A DNA stretch of 40,285 nt from an uncultured Eubacteriales bacterium (GTDB lineage: Bacteria > Bacillota > Clostridia > Lachnospirales > Lachnospiraceae), in the NCBI GenBank assembly GCA_900539455.1, contig UQCD01000020.1, forward strand, positions 1-40,285, given 5' to 3'. Below the pieces are notes generated by a model. It made no database searches. It had not been told where the DNA came from and saw only the letters and a list, made by a program, of their open reading frames with translations. The position numbers were made by a program, and so were the translations under genes. Below, one piece after another: positions 10,236 through 17,391 of this stretch (positions are counted from its first letter, which is position 1; every line of letters starts with the position of its first letter).

Positions 10236-11120
10236 ATGAACATTAATTATGACTATTACAGAGTTTTTTATTATGTAGCAAAATATAAAAGTTTTACTGG
10301 AGCAGCTAATGCCCTGCTTAACAATCAGCCAAATATTACAAGAATGATGAAAAAGCTGGAGGAGGAATTAGGCTGTACCCTGTTTATAAGGCAAAGACAT
10401 GGAGTTTCCTTAACACCAGAAGGAGAAAAGTTGTATGGACATATTTCTATTGCCTTTGAACATATTTTATGTGGTGAGGAGGAAATTGCCAGAGATAGAA
10501 GCTTACAGTCTGGAGTAGTTACTATTGCAGCAAGTGAAATTGCCCTGCATTGTGTATTACTTAATGTACTTAAAAGCTTTCGTAAAAAGTATCCGGGAAT
10601 TCGCATTAGAATAACTAATCACACTACACCTCAGGCTATTGATGTTTTAAAAAAGGGACTTGTCGATTTTGCAATAGTTACAGAGCCTTTTGCACTTCCG
10701 GCAGGAATTTCCTCTTATATACTACGAAGTGTTAAGGAGGTGCCGGTATGCAGCACCGCCTTTGCCATTTCTACAGGCACAACTATTACAGAGGAGCAGA
10801 TAAAAAAATACCCATTAATTGGTCTTGGAGAAAAGACAGGCTCTTTTGCTTTTTATTCAGAGCTGTTTAGTAAAATTGGATTATCCTTTTCGCCAGATGT
10901 AGAGGCAACCACAGCAGACCAGATTTTACCAATGATTAAATCAGATTTAGGAATTGGATTTGTTCCAACAGATTTTTTAGAAAAGGAGAGTATGGAAAAG
11001 CTGGTTATTTTAGATATGAAGCCTCCTATTCCACCAAGAAATGTCTGCATTTTAAAGAGAAAGGATACTTCACTTAGTATTGTAGCTGCTGAGTTAGAAA
11101 GAATGATTAAAAATAAATAA
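10236..11120 (+). CDS. LysR-family transcriptional regulator
   Basis: 294 residues, standard LysR size. The N-terminal winged HTH (residues 1-62) reads FYYVAKYKSFTGAANALLNN, then ITRMMKKLEEELGCTLFIR with LTPEGEKLY closing the domain. Residues about 90-294 form the periplasmic-binding-protein-like effector domain (VTIAASEIALHC, VDFAIVTEPFALP). GGTGAAG six bases before the ATG is the ribosome binding site. It is transcribed away from the kinase-like/MATE pair, which it likely regulates; the effector is unknown. Confidence 0.9.
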   Translation: MNINYDYYRVFYYVAKYKSFTGAANALLNNQPNITRMMKKLEEELGCTLFIRQRHGVSLTPEGEKLYGHISIAFEHILCGEEEIARDRSLQSGVVTIAASEIALHCVLLNVLKSFRKKYPGIRIRITNHTTPQAIDVLKKGLVDFAIVTEPFALPAGISSYILRSVKEVPVCSTAFAISTGTTITEEQIKKYPLIGLGEKTGSFAFYSELFSKIGLSFSPDVEATTADQILPMIKSDLGIGFVPTDFLEKESMEKLVILDMKPPIPPRNVCILKRKDTSLSIVAAELERMIKNK

Positions 11121-11141
11121 CTAAAATGAAAATCAGTTTAT

Positions 11142-11174
11142 CATAGTTTTAAACTATGGACTAGCCCCTTTTTT
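11142..11174 (+). terminator. Possible terminator after lysR
   Basis: CATAGTT / AACTATG (11142-11158) forms a 7-bp stem with a 3-nt loop; a six-T run follows only 10 nt later (11169-11174), so this is a weak candidate. The rest of the 176-nt gap to the next gene shows no S-box or T-box features. Confidence 0.3.
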
Positions 11175-11296
11175 ATATATTTTACTGAATAAGATTATTA
11201 AATTATAATAACGGTACATTTAAATGTATTTCAACAAGGACAGTTGATTAAATAAGAGATGCCGTAGAAGATTATCAGGAAAAGGAGAAAATAGAA

Positions 11297-12421
11297 ATGA
11301 GCAGCTTAAAGACACCATTTAGATATGATTTTGTAGGAAGCTTTTTAAGACCGGAAAAGCTTAAGAAAGCAAAGGCTGAATACAAGGAGGGAAAAATAAG
11401 TAAGGAAGAGTATGATAAAATAGTAAATGATGAAATTACTAAGCTTGTAGCAAAACAAAAAGAGTTAGGCTTCCATGTAATTACTGATGGAGAATTTAGA
11501 AGAACCTTCTGGCATTTAGATTTTATGTGGGGCTTTGAAGGTGTTGAACATAAAAATACTGGAAATGGAGTTAAGTTTAATGCTGAATTAGCTGTACTTG
11601 ATGATACATATTTAGTAGGAAAAATTAATGCAAAGCAGCACCCATTTGTTGAGTATTTCAAATTCTTAAAGCAGTTTGAGGATGAAAATACAGTAGCAAA
11701 ATATACTATTCCTGCACCTGCTCAGACCTTCCAGCAGATGATAGTTCCTGCAAACTTTGAAAATACCAGGAAGTATTACAATAACAATGAAGAATTAATT
11801 CAGGATATTGGAGCAGCTTACAGAGAGGTTATAAAGCAGTTTTATGATGCTGGCTGCCGTAATCTTCAGCTTGACGATTGTACCTGGGGAGCTATTGTAG
11901 GAGAGGCTGCAAAGCAAAGATATAAGTCTTTAGGTATTGATATAGAGGATGTAAAAAAACAGCTTCTTCAGGTTAATAATATTGCCTTAGAAGGAAAACC
12001 AGAGGATATGGTAATTACATCTCATATTTGCAGAGGTAACTATCATTCTACTTACTTTACAAGTGGACCATACGATACAGTTGCAGATTATGTTTTTGCT
12101 AAGGAAAATGTAGACGCTCTCTTATTAGAGTATGATGATGAAAGATCTGGAGGATTTGCTCCTCTTGCTAAGGTTTCACCTGATAAGAAGGTTGTACTTG
12201 GACTTATTACAACAAAGACACCTGAATTAGAGGATAAGGAAAAGGTTATTGCAAGAATATATGAGGCTGCAAAATATGTTCCTTTAGACAGACTTTGCTT
12301 AAGTCCACAGTGTGGCTTTGCGTCTTGTGAAATCGGAAATAAATTAACTGAGGAAGAGCAATGGAATAAATTAAAGCTTGTAAAAGAAATTGCAGAGGAA
12401 GTCTGGGGAAAAGAAAGTTAA
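11297..12421 (+). CDS. MetE-like (YxjG/YxjH-type) methyltransferase
   Basis: 374 residues, matching the C-terminal catalytic domain of cobalamin-independent methionine synthase without the N-terminal folate domain, as in Bacillus YxjG/YxjH. Landmarks: FRYDFVGSFLRPE (8-20), ITDGEFRRTFWHLDF (62-76), NLQLDDCTW (189-197). The zinc/thiol site is H243-x-C245, E278 and C339 (LSPQCGFAS). Family role: methyl transfer to a thiol, usually homocysteine, using a small methyl donor that need not be folate. Ribosome binding site AAAAGGAG. It is monocistronic: the next operon has its own promoter. No methionine riboswitch is seen in its leader. Confidence 0.88.
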   Translation: MSSLKTPFRYDFVGSFLRPEKLKKAKAEYKEGKISKEEYDKIVNDEITKLVAKQKELGFHVITDGEFRRTFWHLDFMWGFEGVEHKNTGNGVKFNAELAVLDDTYLVGKINAKQHPFVEYFKFLKQFEDENTVAKYTIPAPAQTFQQMIVPANFENTRKYYNNNEELIQDIGAAYREVIKQFYDAGCRNLQLDDCTWGAIVGEAAKQRYKSLGIDIEDVKKQLLQVNNIALEGKPEDMVITSHICRGNYHSTYFTSGPYDTVADYVFAKENVDALLLEYDDERSGGFAPLAKVSPDKKVVLGLITTKTPELEDKEKVIARIYEAAKYVPLDRLCLSPQCGFASCEIGNKLTEEEQWNKLKLVKEIAEEVWGKES

Positions 12422-12470
12422 AAATTAGCAAATCAAATAATTAAAAAACTATATACAAAATCCTTTTTTG

Positions 12471-12497
12471 TGATACAATGTGTTAGCGAAAACTAAC
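12471..12497 (+). promoter_or_regulatory. Extended -10 promoter with TTAG-N6-CTAA palindrome
   Basis: TG-A-TACAAT (12471-12479) is an extended -10 without a good -35. GTTAG-CGAAAA-CTAAC (12482-12497) covers the expected transcription start. TTAG-N6-CTAA is the core spacing of DtxR/IdeR-type iron boxes, so iron control of the following four genes is possible. The match is short and this is inference. Confidence 0.4.
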
Positions 12498-12533
12498 TTA
12501 GATAAGTTGTATTTAACAAGAAAGGATTTTTTT

Positions 12534-12917
12534 ATGGGAAAGACAATTAAGGTTATATGGATAATTATTGGATTGTTGTCAATGGGAGTTGGAATGATAG
12601 GGGTAATATTACCAGTACTTCCGACAACACCATTTCTGCTATTATCGTCTTTTTGCTTTGCAAAAGGCTCAGACAGATTTCATAAATGGTTTATAGGTAC
12701 AAAGCTTTACAAAAAGCATTTAGACAGCTTTGTTAAAAACAAATCAATGACTTTAAAAACAAAGCTTACAATTTTACTTCCAGCATCGGCAATGTTAATT
12801 TTAGCGTTCCTTGCAATGTCAAATATATATGGAAGATGCTTTATTGTATTTTTAATTCTGTTTAAATACATATATTTCTTTACCAGAATTAAAACAATAA
12901 AGGTAGCTATTGATTAG
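12534..12917 (+). CDS. DUF454 (YbaN-type) inner-membrane protein
   Basis: 127 residues. The ATG at 12534 is preferred over a GTG at 12480 because AGAAAGGA lies just before it and the family starts at GKTIKVIWIIIGLLS. Family signature: MGVGMIGVILPVLPTTPFLLLSSFCFAKGS, then RFHKWFIGTKLYKKHLDSF. The N-terminal hydrophobic hairpin and a second pair near residues 75-110 make it a small integral membrane protein. Function unproven; the family is often found near iron/haem or nitrosative-stress genes. First gene of a probable four-gene operon with the YgbA-like protein (20-nt gap) and two ABC half-transporters. Confidence 0.85.
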   Translation: MGKTIKVIWIIIGLLSMGVGMIGVILPVLPTTPFLLLSSFCFAKGSDRFHKWFIGTKLYKKHLDSFVKNKSMTLKTKLTILLPASAMLILAFLAMSNIYGRCFIVFLILFKYIYFFTRIKTIKVAID

Positions 12918-12937
12918 TAACATAAAGGGTATTACTT

Positions 12938-13336
12938 ATGAAAACAGAAAAAATCGATGATAAGAATAAATTAAAAATAGAGAAGAAAAGAAAAAAGGAG
13001 CAATATGTTGTAGCACAGATGATTGCTCTGTATTGTAGGAAAAACCACAAGGAAAAGTGGTTGTTAAATGGGAAAGAGGAATGTGACAAGTGCAAGCAAT
13101 TAGAAGAATATGCACAGATGCGTAGTGAAAAATGCCCCTTTATGGAGCAAAAAACCTTCTGTGCGAATTGTAAAATTCATTGTTACAAGCCTGAAATGCG
13201 ACAGGAAATAAAAAAGGTAATGAGATTTTCAGGACCTAGAATGATTATGTATCACCCAATACTGGCAATGTGGCATTTAATTACCAGTAAAAGGGAAAAA
13301 ATTAAGAAAGAACTAAAAATAGGTAATAGAGAATAA
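12938..13336 (+). CDS. YgbA-family (nitrous oxide-stimulated promoter) protein
   Basis: 132 residues with the full cysteine pattern of PF11756: AQMIALYCRKNH, CDKCKQLEEYAQMRSEKCPF, then FCANCKIHCYKPEMRQEI and VMRFSGPRMIMYHPILAMWH. The clustered Cys/His residues suggest metal or Fe-S binding. In enteric bacteria ygbA is controlled by NsrR and linked to nitric oxide stress and recovery from iron limitation; the molecular activity is not settled. Here it sits between DUF454 and an ABC exporter pair, which supports an iron/NO-stress unit. The N-terminus is highly charged (Lys/Glu, residues 1-25). Confidence 0.85.
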   Translation: MKTEKIDDKNKLKIEKKRKKEQYVVAQMIALYCRKNHKEKWLLNGKEECDKCKQLEEYAQMRSEKCPFMEQKTFCANCKIHCYKPEMRQEIKKVMRFSGPRMIMYHPILAMWHLITSKREKIKKELKIGNRE

Positions 13337-13375
13337 ATAGAAAATAAACAAGAAATGTAGAGGAAAGGTAGCAAA

Positions 13376-15109
13376 ATGATAAAAACAAGATTACTAAAGC
13401 TTTTATCCAGTGGAAAAAAGTATATCGCCTATAATATTATCTGGCAATGGCTTGCACTTATTAGCCAGATTGTATCAGTATTCCAAATTGGAAGGCTTGC
13501 TGAGAGTGTGTATAAAAAGCAAATAGATACAAAATTAATCGGCATAAGTGGAGTTATATTTATTGTAGTAATAGTAGTTCGGTTTGTATGTGAGAAGCAG
13601 ATTGCAAAATATACTTATAAAGCAAGTGTTGATGTAAAAATAACCCTTAGAAAAGCCATATATGAAAAAATGCTAAGGCTTGGAAGCAATTATCGTGAAA
13701 AGGTATCTACAAGCGAGGTTATGCAGGTGGCAACAGAGGGCGTAGAGCAGTTAGAGGTTTACTTTGGAAAATATATATCACAGCTTATATATAGCCTGCT
13801 TGCACCTATAACATTATTTATTGTTTTGTGCAGAATTAATTTATCAGCCTGTATTGTACTGCTGGTATGTGTGCCACTTATTCCAATGTCTATTGTGTTT
13901 GTACAAAAAATTGCAAAGAAATTGCTAAGTAAATACTGGGGAAGCTATACACAGCTAGGAGATTCCTTTTTGGAAAATCTGCAGGGACTTACAACCTTAA
14001 AAATCTATCAGGCTGATGAAAAAAAGTCAAAGGAAATGGACGAAGAGGCTCAAAGATTTAGAAAAATTACAATGAAGGTTTTAACAATGCAGCTTAACTC
14101 TACCAGTGTAATGGACATAATTGCATATGGTGGAGCAGCAGTTGGTATGATAGTGACAATAGTCCAATACTTTAATGGAAATGTTTCTATTAGTGGGGCA
14201 ATTACAATTATATTGTTGGCAAGTGAGTTTTTCATTCCTTTAAGACTTTTAGGATCATATTTTCATATTGCAATGAATGGAATGGCTGCAAGTGATAAAA
14301 TATTCGCTATATTGGATTTGCCAGAGGAGAGCAGTAAAGATAAGCTGGAAATTTCTGATTGTAAAAATATTAAGTTAGAAAATGTAGAATTTTCTTATGA
14401 TGAAAGTAGAAAAATTTTAGCTGGAATTAATATGGAATTAGAAAAGGGGAAATTTATTTCCATAGTTGGTGAGTCTGGTTGTGGAAAAAGTACAATAGCT
14501 GGACTTATTTTGGGAAAAAATAAAAATTATAAGGGAAGTATTAGGATAGATGAAACAGAATTAACAGATATAAATGAACAAAGCCTTATGGAGCAGATTA
14601 TATTAGTAAGTCATAATAGCTACTTATTTAAGGGAACTGTAGAAGAAAATCTTAAAATGGGCAAAAGTGATGCTACCAAAGAGGAAATGGAGGCTGCTTT
14701 AAGAAAGGTTAATTTGTTAGATTTTATTAACTCTGAGGAAGGCTTAAATACAAAAATTGCAGAGCAGGGAAGCAACCTGTCTGGAGGTCAGTGCCAGAGA
14801 TTGGCAATGGCAAGAGCTATATTAAAGGATGCAAAAATGTATATTTTTGATGAGGCTACCAGTAATATTGATGCAGAAAGTGAGGAGCTTATAATGGAGG
14901 TTATCCATAAATTAGCTCTGACAAAGACCATTATTCTTATATCACATAGATTAGCAAATGTTGTAAATTCAGATTGTATTTATATGTTGAAAAACGGAAA
15001 AATAACAGAAAAGGGCAATCACAGTGAATTGATGAATAAAAAGGGTGACTATTTTAATATATTTAATTCGCAAAAGCTGCTTGAAACCTATGGAAAGGAG
15101 GCTATGTAA
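13376..15109 (+). CDS. ABC exporter half, CydD-like
   Basis: 577 residues: a six-helix type IV exporter membrane domain (about residues 15-300) fused to an ATPase. Walker A GESGCGKST (365-373), signature NLSGGQCQRLAMAR (467-480), Walker B MYIFDEATSNID (488-499), H-loop SHRLA (523-527). The segment TTLKIYQADEKKSKEM...FRKITMKVL (206-236) resembles CydD of the CydDC thiol/haem exporter, although no cytochrome bd genes are in the window. It probably pairs with the next gene, whose ATG overlaps this stop by one base (TAATG), to form a heterodimer. Substrate unknown; the context suggests a haem-, thiol- or metal-linked role. Confidence 0.85.
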   Translation: MIKTRLLKLLSSGKKYIAYNIIWQWLALISQIVSVFQIGRLAESVYKKQIDTKLIGISGVIFIVVIVVRFVCEKQIAKYTYKASVDVKITLRKAIYEKMLRLGSNYREKVSTSEVMQVATEGVEQLEVYFGKYISQLIYSLLAPITLFIVLCRINLSACIVLLVCVPLIPMSIVFVQKIAKKLLSKYWGSYTQLGDSFLENLQGLTTLKIYQADEKKSKEMDEEAQRFRKITMKVLTMQLNSTSVMDIIAYGGAAVGMIVTIVQYFNGNVSISGAITIILLASEFFIPLRLLGSYFHIAMNGMAASDKIFAILDLPEESSKDKLEISDCKNIKLENVEFSYDESRKILAGINMELEKGKFISIVGESGCGKSTIAGLILGKNKNYKGSIRIDETELTDINEQSLMEQIILVSHNSYLFKGTVEENLKMGKSDATKEEMEAALRKVNLLDFINSEEGLNTKIAEQGSNLSGGQCQRLAMARAILKDAKMYIFDEATSNIDAESEELIMEVIHKLALTKTIILISHRLANVVNSDCIYMLKNGKITEKGNHSELMNKKGDYFNIFNSQKLLETYGKEAM

Positions 15110-16758
15110 TGAATAAGAACAGAAGAAGTGGAATAGTGATTATGGCAAAGCTGGTGGGACTTGTAAAGCCATTATTACATATTATGCTTTTAGCAATTAT
15201 TTTAGGAGCAGCGGGCTATCTGTGTGCAATAAGTCTTACTATATTAGGAGTAAAGGCTATGGTTGAAGGCTCTGGGAAATTATTTGCATTAATGATGATT
15301 TTTGCGGTAATGCGAGGCGTTTTACACTACATAGAGCAATACTGTAACCATTTTATTGCTTTTAAGCTATTAGCAATTATAAGAAATAAAGTATTTTCAG
15401 CTCTTAGAAGATTATGCCCTGCAAAGCTGGAGGGACGAGATAAGGGAAATTTAATATCAGTTATTACAACGGATATTGAACTATTAGAGGTGTTTTATGC
15501 TCATACAATATCTCCAATAGTAATAGCCTTTATTACTTCCTTAATAATGACAATATTTATAGGGTATCATAATATATATGCAGGAATTTTAGCATTAGCC
15601 GGCTATATTACAGTAGGAGTTATTATACCTGTAATTAATGGTAAAAGAGGCGGAAATACAGGATTATTGTATAGAAATCAGTTTGGAGATTTAAATAGCT
15701 ATATACTTGATTGCCTGCGTGGTTTAGATGAAACTATCCAGTATAATCAAGGTGATAATAGAGAAGAAAAGCTGGTTAATGAATCAGACAAGCTTGGTGG
15801 CTATCAGAAAAAGCTTAATGGTTTTGAGGGAACACAAAGGGCAATTACAAATATTGCAATACTTGCCTTCTCTTTTGGAATGGTATTATTGACAGCTTAT
15901 TTGTGGAAGGAAAAACAAATTGAATTTGAACAAATGATAATTTGTATTGTTTCTATGATGGGCTCTTTTGGTCCTGTAGTGGCATTGTCAAATCTTTCCA
16001 ACAATTTAAATCAGACACTTGCAAGTGGAGAGAGAGTTTTAGCTTTACTAGAGGAAGAACCAGTAGTTTATGAAATTGAAAGAAGCTCTGAGGCTGCCTG
16101 TGACAATATAAGCAATGAAAATGCTATTGATAGTATAGAGGTAAAAAATATTTCCTTTGCCTATGAGTCAAGAAAAATATTTGATAATTTTTCAGTTGAT
16201 TTTAAGGCAGGTAAGATTAACGGAATATGGGGAGAAAGTGGCTGTGGAAAGTCCACCCTGCTTAAACTGTTAATGAGATTTTGGAATGTTGAGAATGGAA
16301 CAATAGTTATTAATGGAGAGGATATAAACAAAATTCCTACCTGTGACCTTAGAAAATTAGAAAGCTATATGACACAGCAAACTTATTTATTCAATGACAC
16401 CATTGGTAATAATATTGCTATTGCAAAGGAGGACGCAACAAAGGACGAAATAATAGAGGCTGCCAAAAAGGCATCTATTCACGATTTTATTATTTCCCTG
16501 CCAAATGGATATGATAATAATGTGGGAGAATTAGGTGATAGTCTGTCAGGTGGGGAAAAGCAAAGAATAGGCCTTGCCAGAGTGTTCTTACACGATGCAC
16601 CATTAATACTTTTAGATGAGCCAACCAGCAATTTAGATTCGTTAAATGAAGGAATAATTTTAAAATCCCTGAGAGAACAACAGGGAGAAAAGACAGTAAT
16701 ATTAGTATCCCATCGTAAATCAACTATGAATGTTGTTGATAATATTATTCAATTATAA
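15109..16758 (+). CDS. ABC exporter half, CydC-like partner
   Basis: 549 residues: membrane domain about 15-300, then an ATPase with Walker A GESGCGKST, signature SLSGGEKQRIGLARVF, Walker B LILLDEPTSNLD and H-loop SHR. The C-terminus stops right after the H-loop strand (VVDNIIQL), shorter than most half-transporters, but the stop is clean and all catalytic motifs are present. Translationally coupled to the preceding CydD-like gene and last in the DUF454-YgbA operon. In contrast to its partner it has a canonical EPTS Walker B, so both sites look able to hydrolyse ATP. Confidence 0.85.
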   Translation: MNKNRRSGIVIMAKLVGLVKPLLHIMLLAIILGAAGYLCAISLTILGVKAMVEGSGKLFALMMIFAVMRGVLHYIEQYCNHFIAFKLLAIIRNKVFSALRRLCPAKLEGRDKGNLISVITTDIELLEVFYAHTISPIVIAFITSLIMTIFIGYHNIYAGILALAGYITVGVIIPVINGKRGGNTGLLYRNQFGDLNSYILDCLRGLDETIQYNQGDNREEKLVNESDKLGGYQKKLNGFEGTQRAITNIAILAFSFGMVLLTAYLWKEKQIEFEQMIICIVSMMGSFGPVVALSNLSNNLNQTLASGERVLALLEEEPVVYEIERSSEAACDNISNENAIDSIEVKNISFAYESRKIFDNFSVDFKAGKINGIWGESGCGKSTLLKLLMRFWNVENGTIVINGEDINKIPTCDLRKLESYMTQQTYLFNDTIGNNIAIAKEDATKDEIIEAAKKASIHDFIISLPNGYDNNVGELGDSLSGGEKQRIGLARVFLHDAPLILLDEPTSNLDSLNEGIILKSLREQQGEKTVILVSHRKSTMNVVDNIIQL

Positions 16759-16760
16759 GG

Positions 16761-16789
16761 TTGACATATACCCATATGGGGTATATATT
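16761..16789 (+). promoter_or_regulatory. CsoR-type copper operator inside a consensus promoter
   Basis: TTGACA (16761-16766), exactly 17 bp, TATATT (16784-16789). The spacer holds the palindrome ATACCCATATGGGGTAT (16768-16784), very close to the CsoR operator of Bacillus copZA (ATACCC...GGGGTAT). Copper-dependent derepression of the following two genes is therefore strongly suggested. No csoR gene is in the window. The 5' leader also holds an 8-bp hairpin, GCAAAAAG (16813-16820) with CTTTTTGC (16849-16856). Confidence 0.85.
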
Positions 16790-16885
16790 GATAGCGTGAA
16801 CAAAAACAAAATGCAAAAAGTTTAACAACTAAACCATTTGTTTTATAGCTTTTTGCTGGCAAATAAAGAAAGTGAGGCAGCTTTT

Positions 16886-17137
16886 ATGATTAGGACAGTA
16901 TTAAAAATTGACGGAATGATGTGTGGTATGTGTGAAAGCCATATGAATGATACAATTAGACAGAACTTTAAAATCAAAAAAGTAAATTCTTCTGCAAAGA
17001 AAGGAGAAACTGAAATTATATCAGAGGAGCCTTTAGATGAAGACAAAATAAAAGCAGAGGTAGAAAAAATCGGGTATAAAGTAATGGGTGTTGAAAAAGA
17101 GGAGTATGAGAAGAAGTTTTCACTTTTTTCAAAATAG
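16886..17137 (+). CDS. CopZ-like heavy-metal-associated domain protein
   Basis: 83 residues from the ATG at 16886, chosen because a GTGAGG site precedes it and the HMA fold starts at IRTVLKIDGMMCGMC. The metal-binding loop is GMMCGMCESH, a CxxC variant of the usual GMTCxHC, and the fold closes with IGYKVMGVEK. The small cytoplasmic chaperone would carry Cu(I) and hand it to CopA encoded downstream. The Lys-rich middle (KIKKVNSSAKKGETE) is degenerate compared with typical CopZ, so another regulatory or sensor role is possible. First gene after the CsoR-type promoter. Confidence 0.8.
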   Translation: MIRTVLKIDGMMCGMCESHMNDTIRQNFKIKKVNSSAKKGETEIISEEPLDEDKIKAEVEKIGYKVMGVEKEEYEKKFSLFSK

Positions 17138-17391
17138 AGTTAGGAGAAGGTATTAGCAAAAACTACGCATGTAATTGAGTTTCTCTATTTAAGATATTAG
17201 TTCAAGCTTTCGAGCTTTTCTAATAGAGAGATGAAGGATAGTTGCTATAAAATAATGGCAGGCTATTACAAAGTAATAGTTTGCCAGCTTTATGTACTGC
17301 TACATTGAAATCGTGCGAGAGCGTGTCTGCGTTGAAATCGTTAGTGATGTACATATGCCTTAAAACAACAACATGCGGAAGGAGGATTATT
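17138..17391 (+). other. Structured gap between copZ-like gene and copA
   Basis: 254 nt inside the copper operon with several possible RNA stems. CTCTATT (17183-17189) pairs with AATAGAG (17222-17228) and encloses AAGCT-TTCG-AGCTT. A 13-bp stem with two G-U pairs is at 17257-17269 / 17273-17285 with an AAA loop. TATGTAC (17291-17297) pairs with GTACATA (17349-17355), enclosing a direct repeat of TTGAAATCGT. There is no T-run, so these are not simple terminators; they may affect mRNA processing or CopA translation. No ORF with a convincing start is seen. Confidence 0.4.

Noticed and set aside
11121..11296. Methionine-type riboswitch before the MetE-like gene
   Set aside because: No S-box, SAM-II or T-box consensus could be found in the 176-nt leader.
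17281..17391. N-terminal extension of CopA to a TTG at 17281
   Set aside because: No ribosome binding site and no homology; GGAAGGAGG before the ATG at 17392 is decisive.
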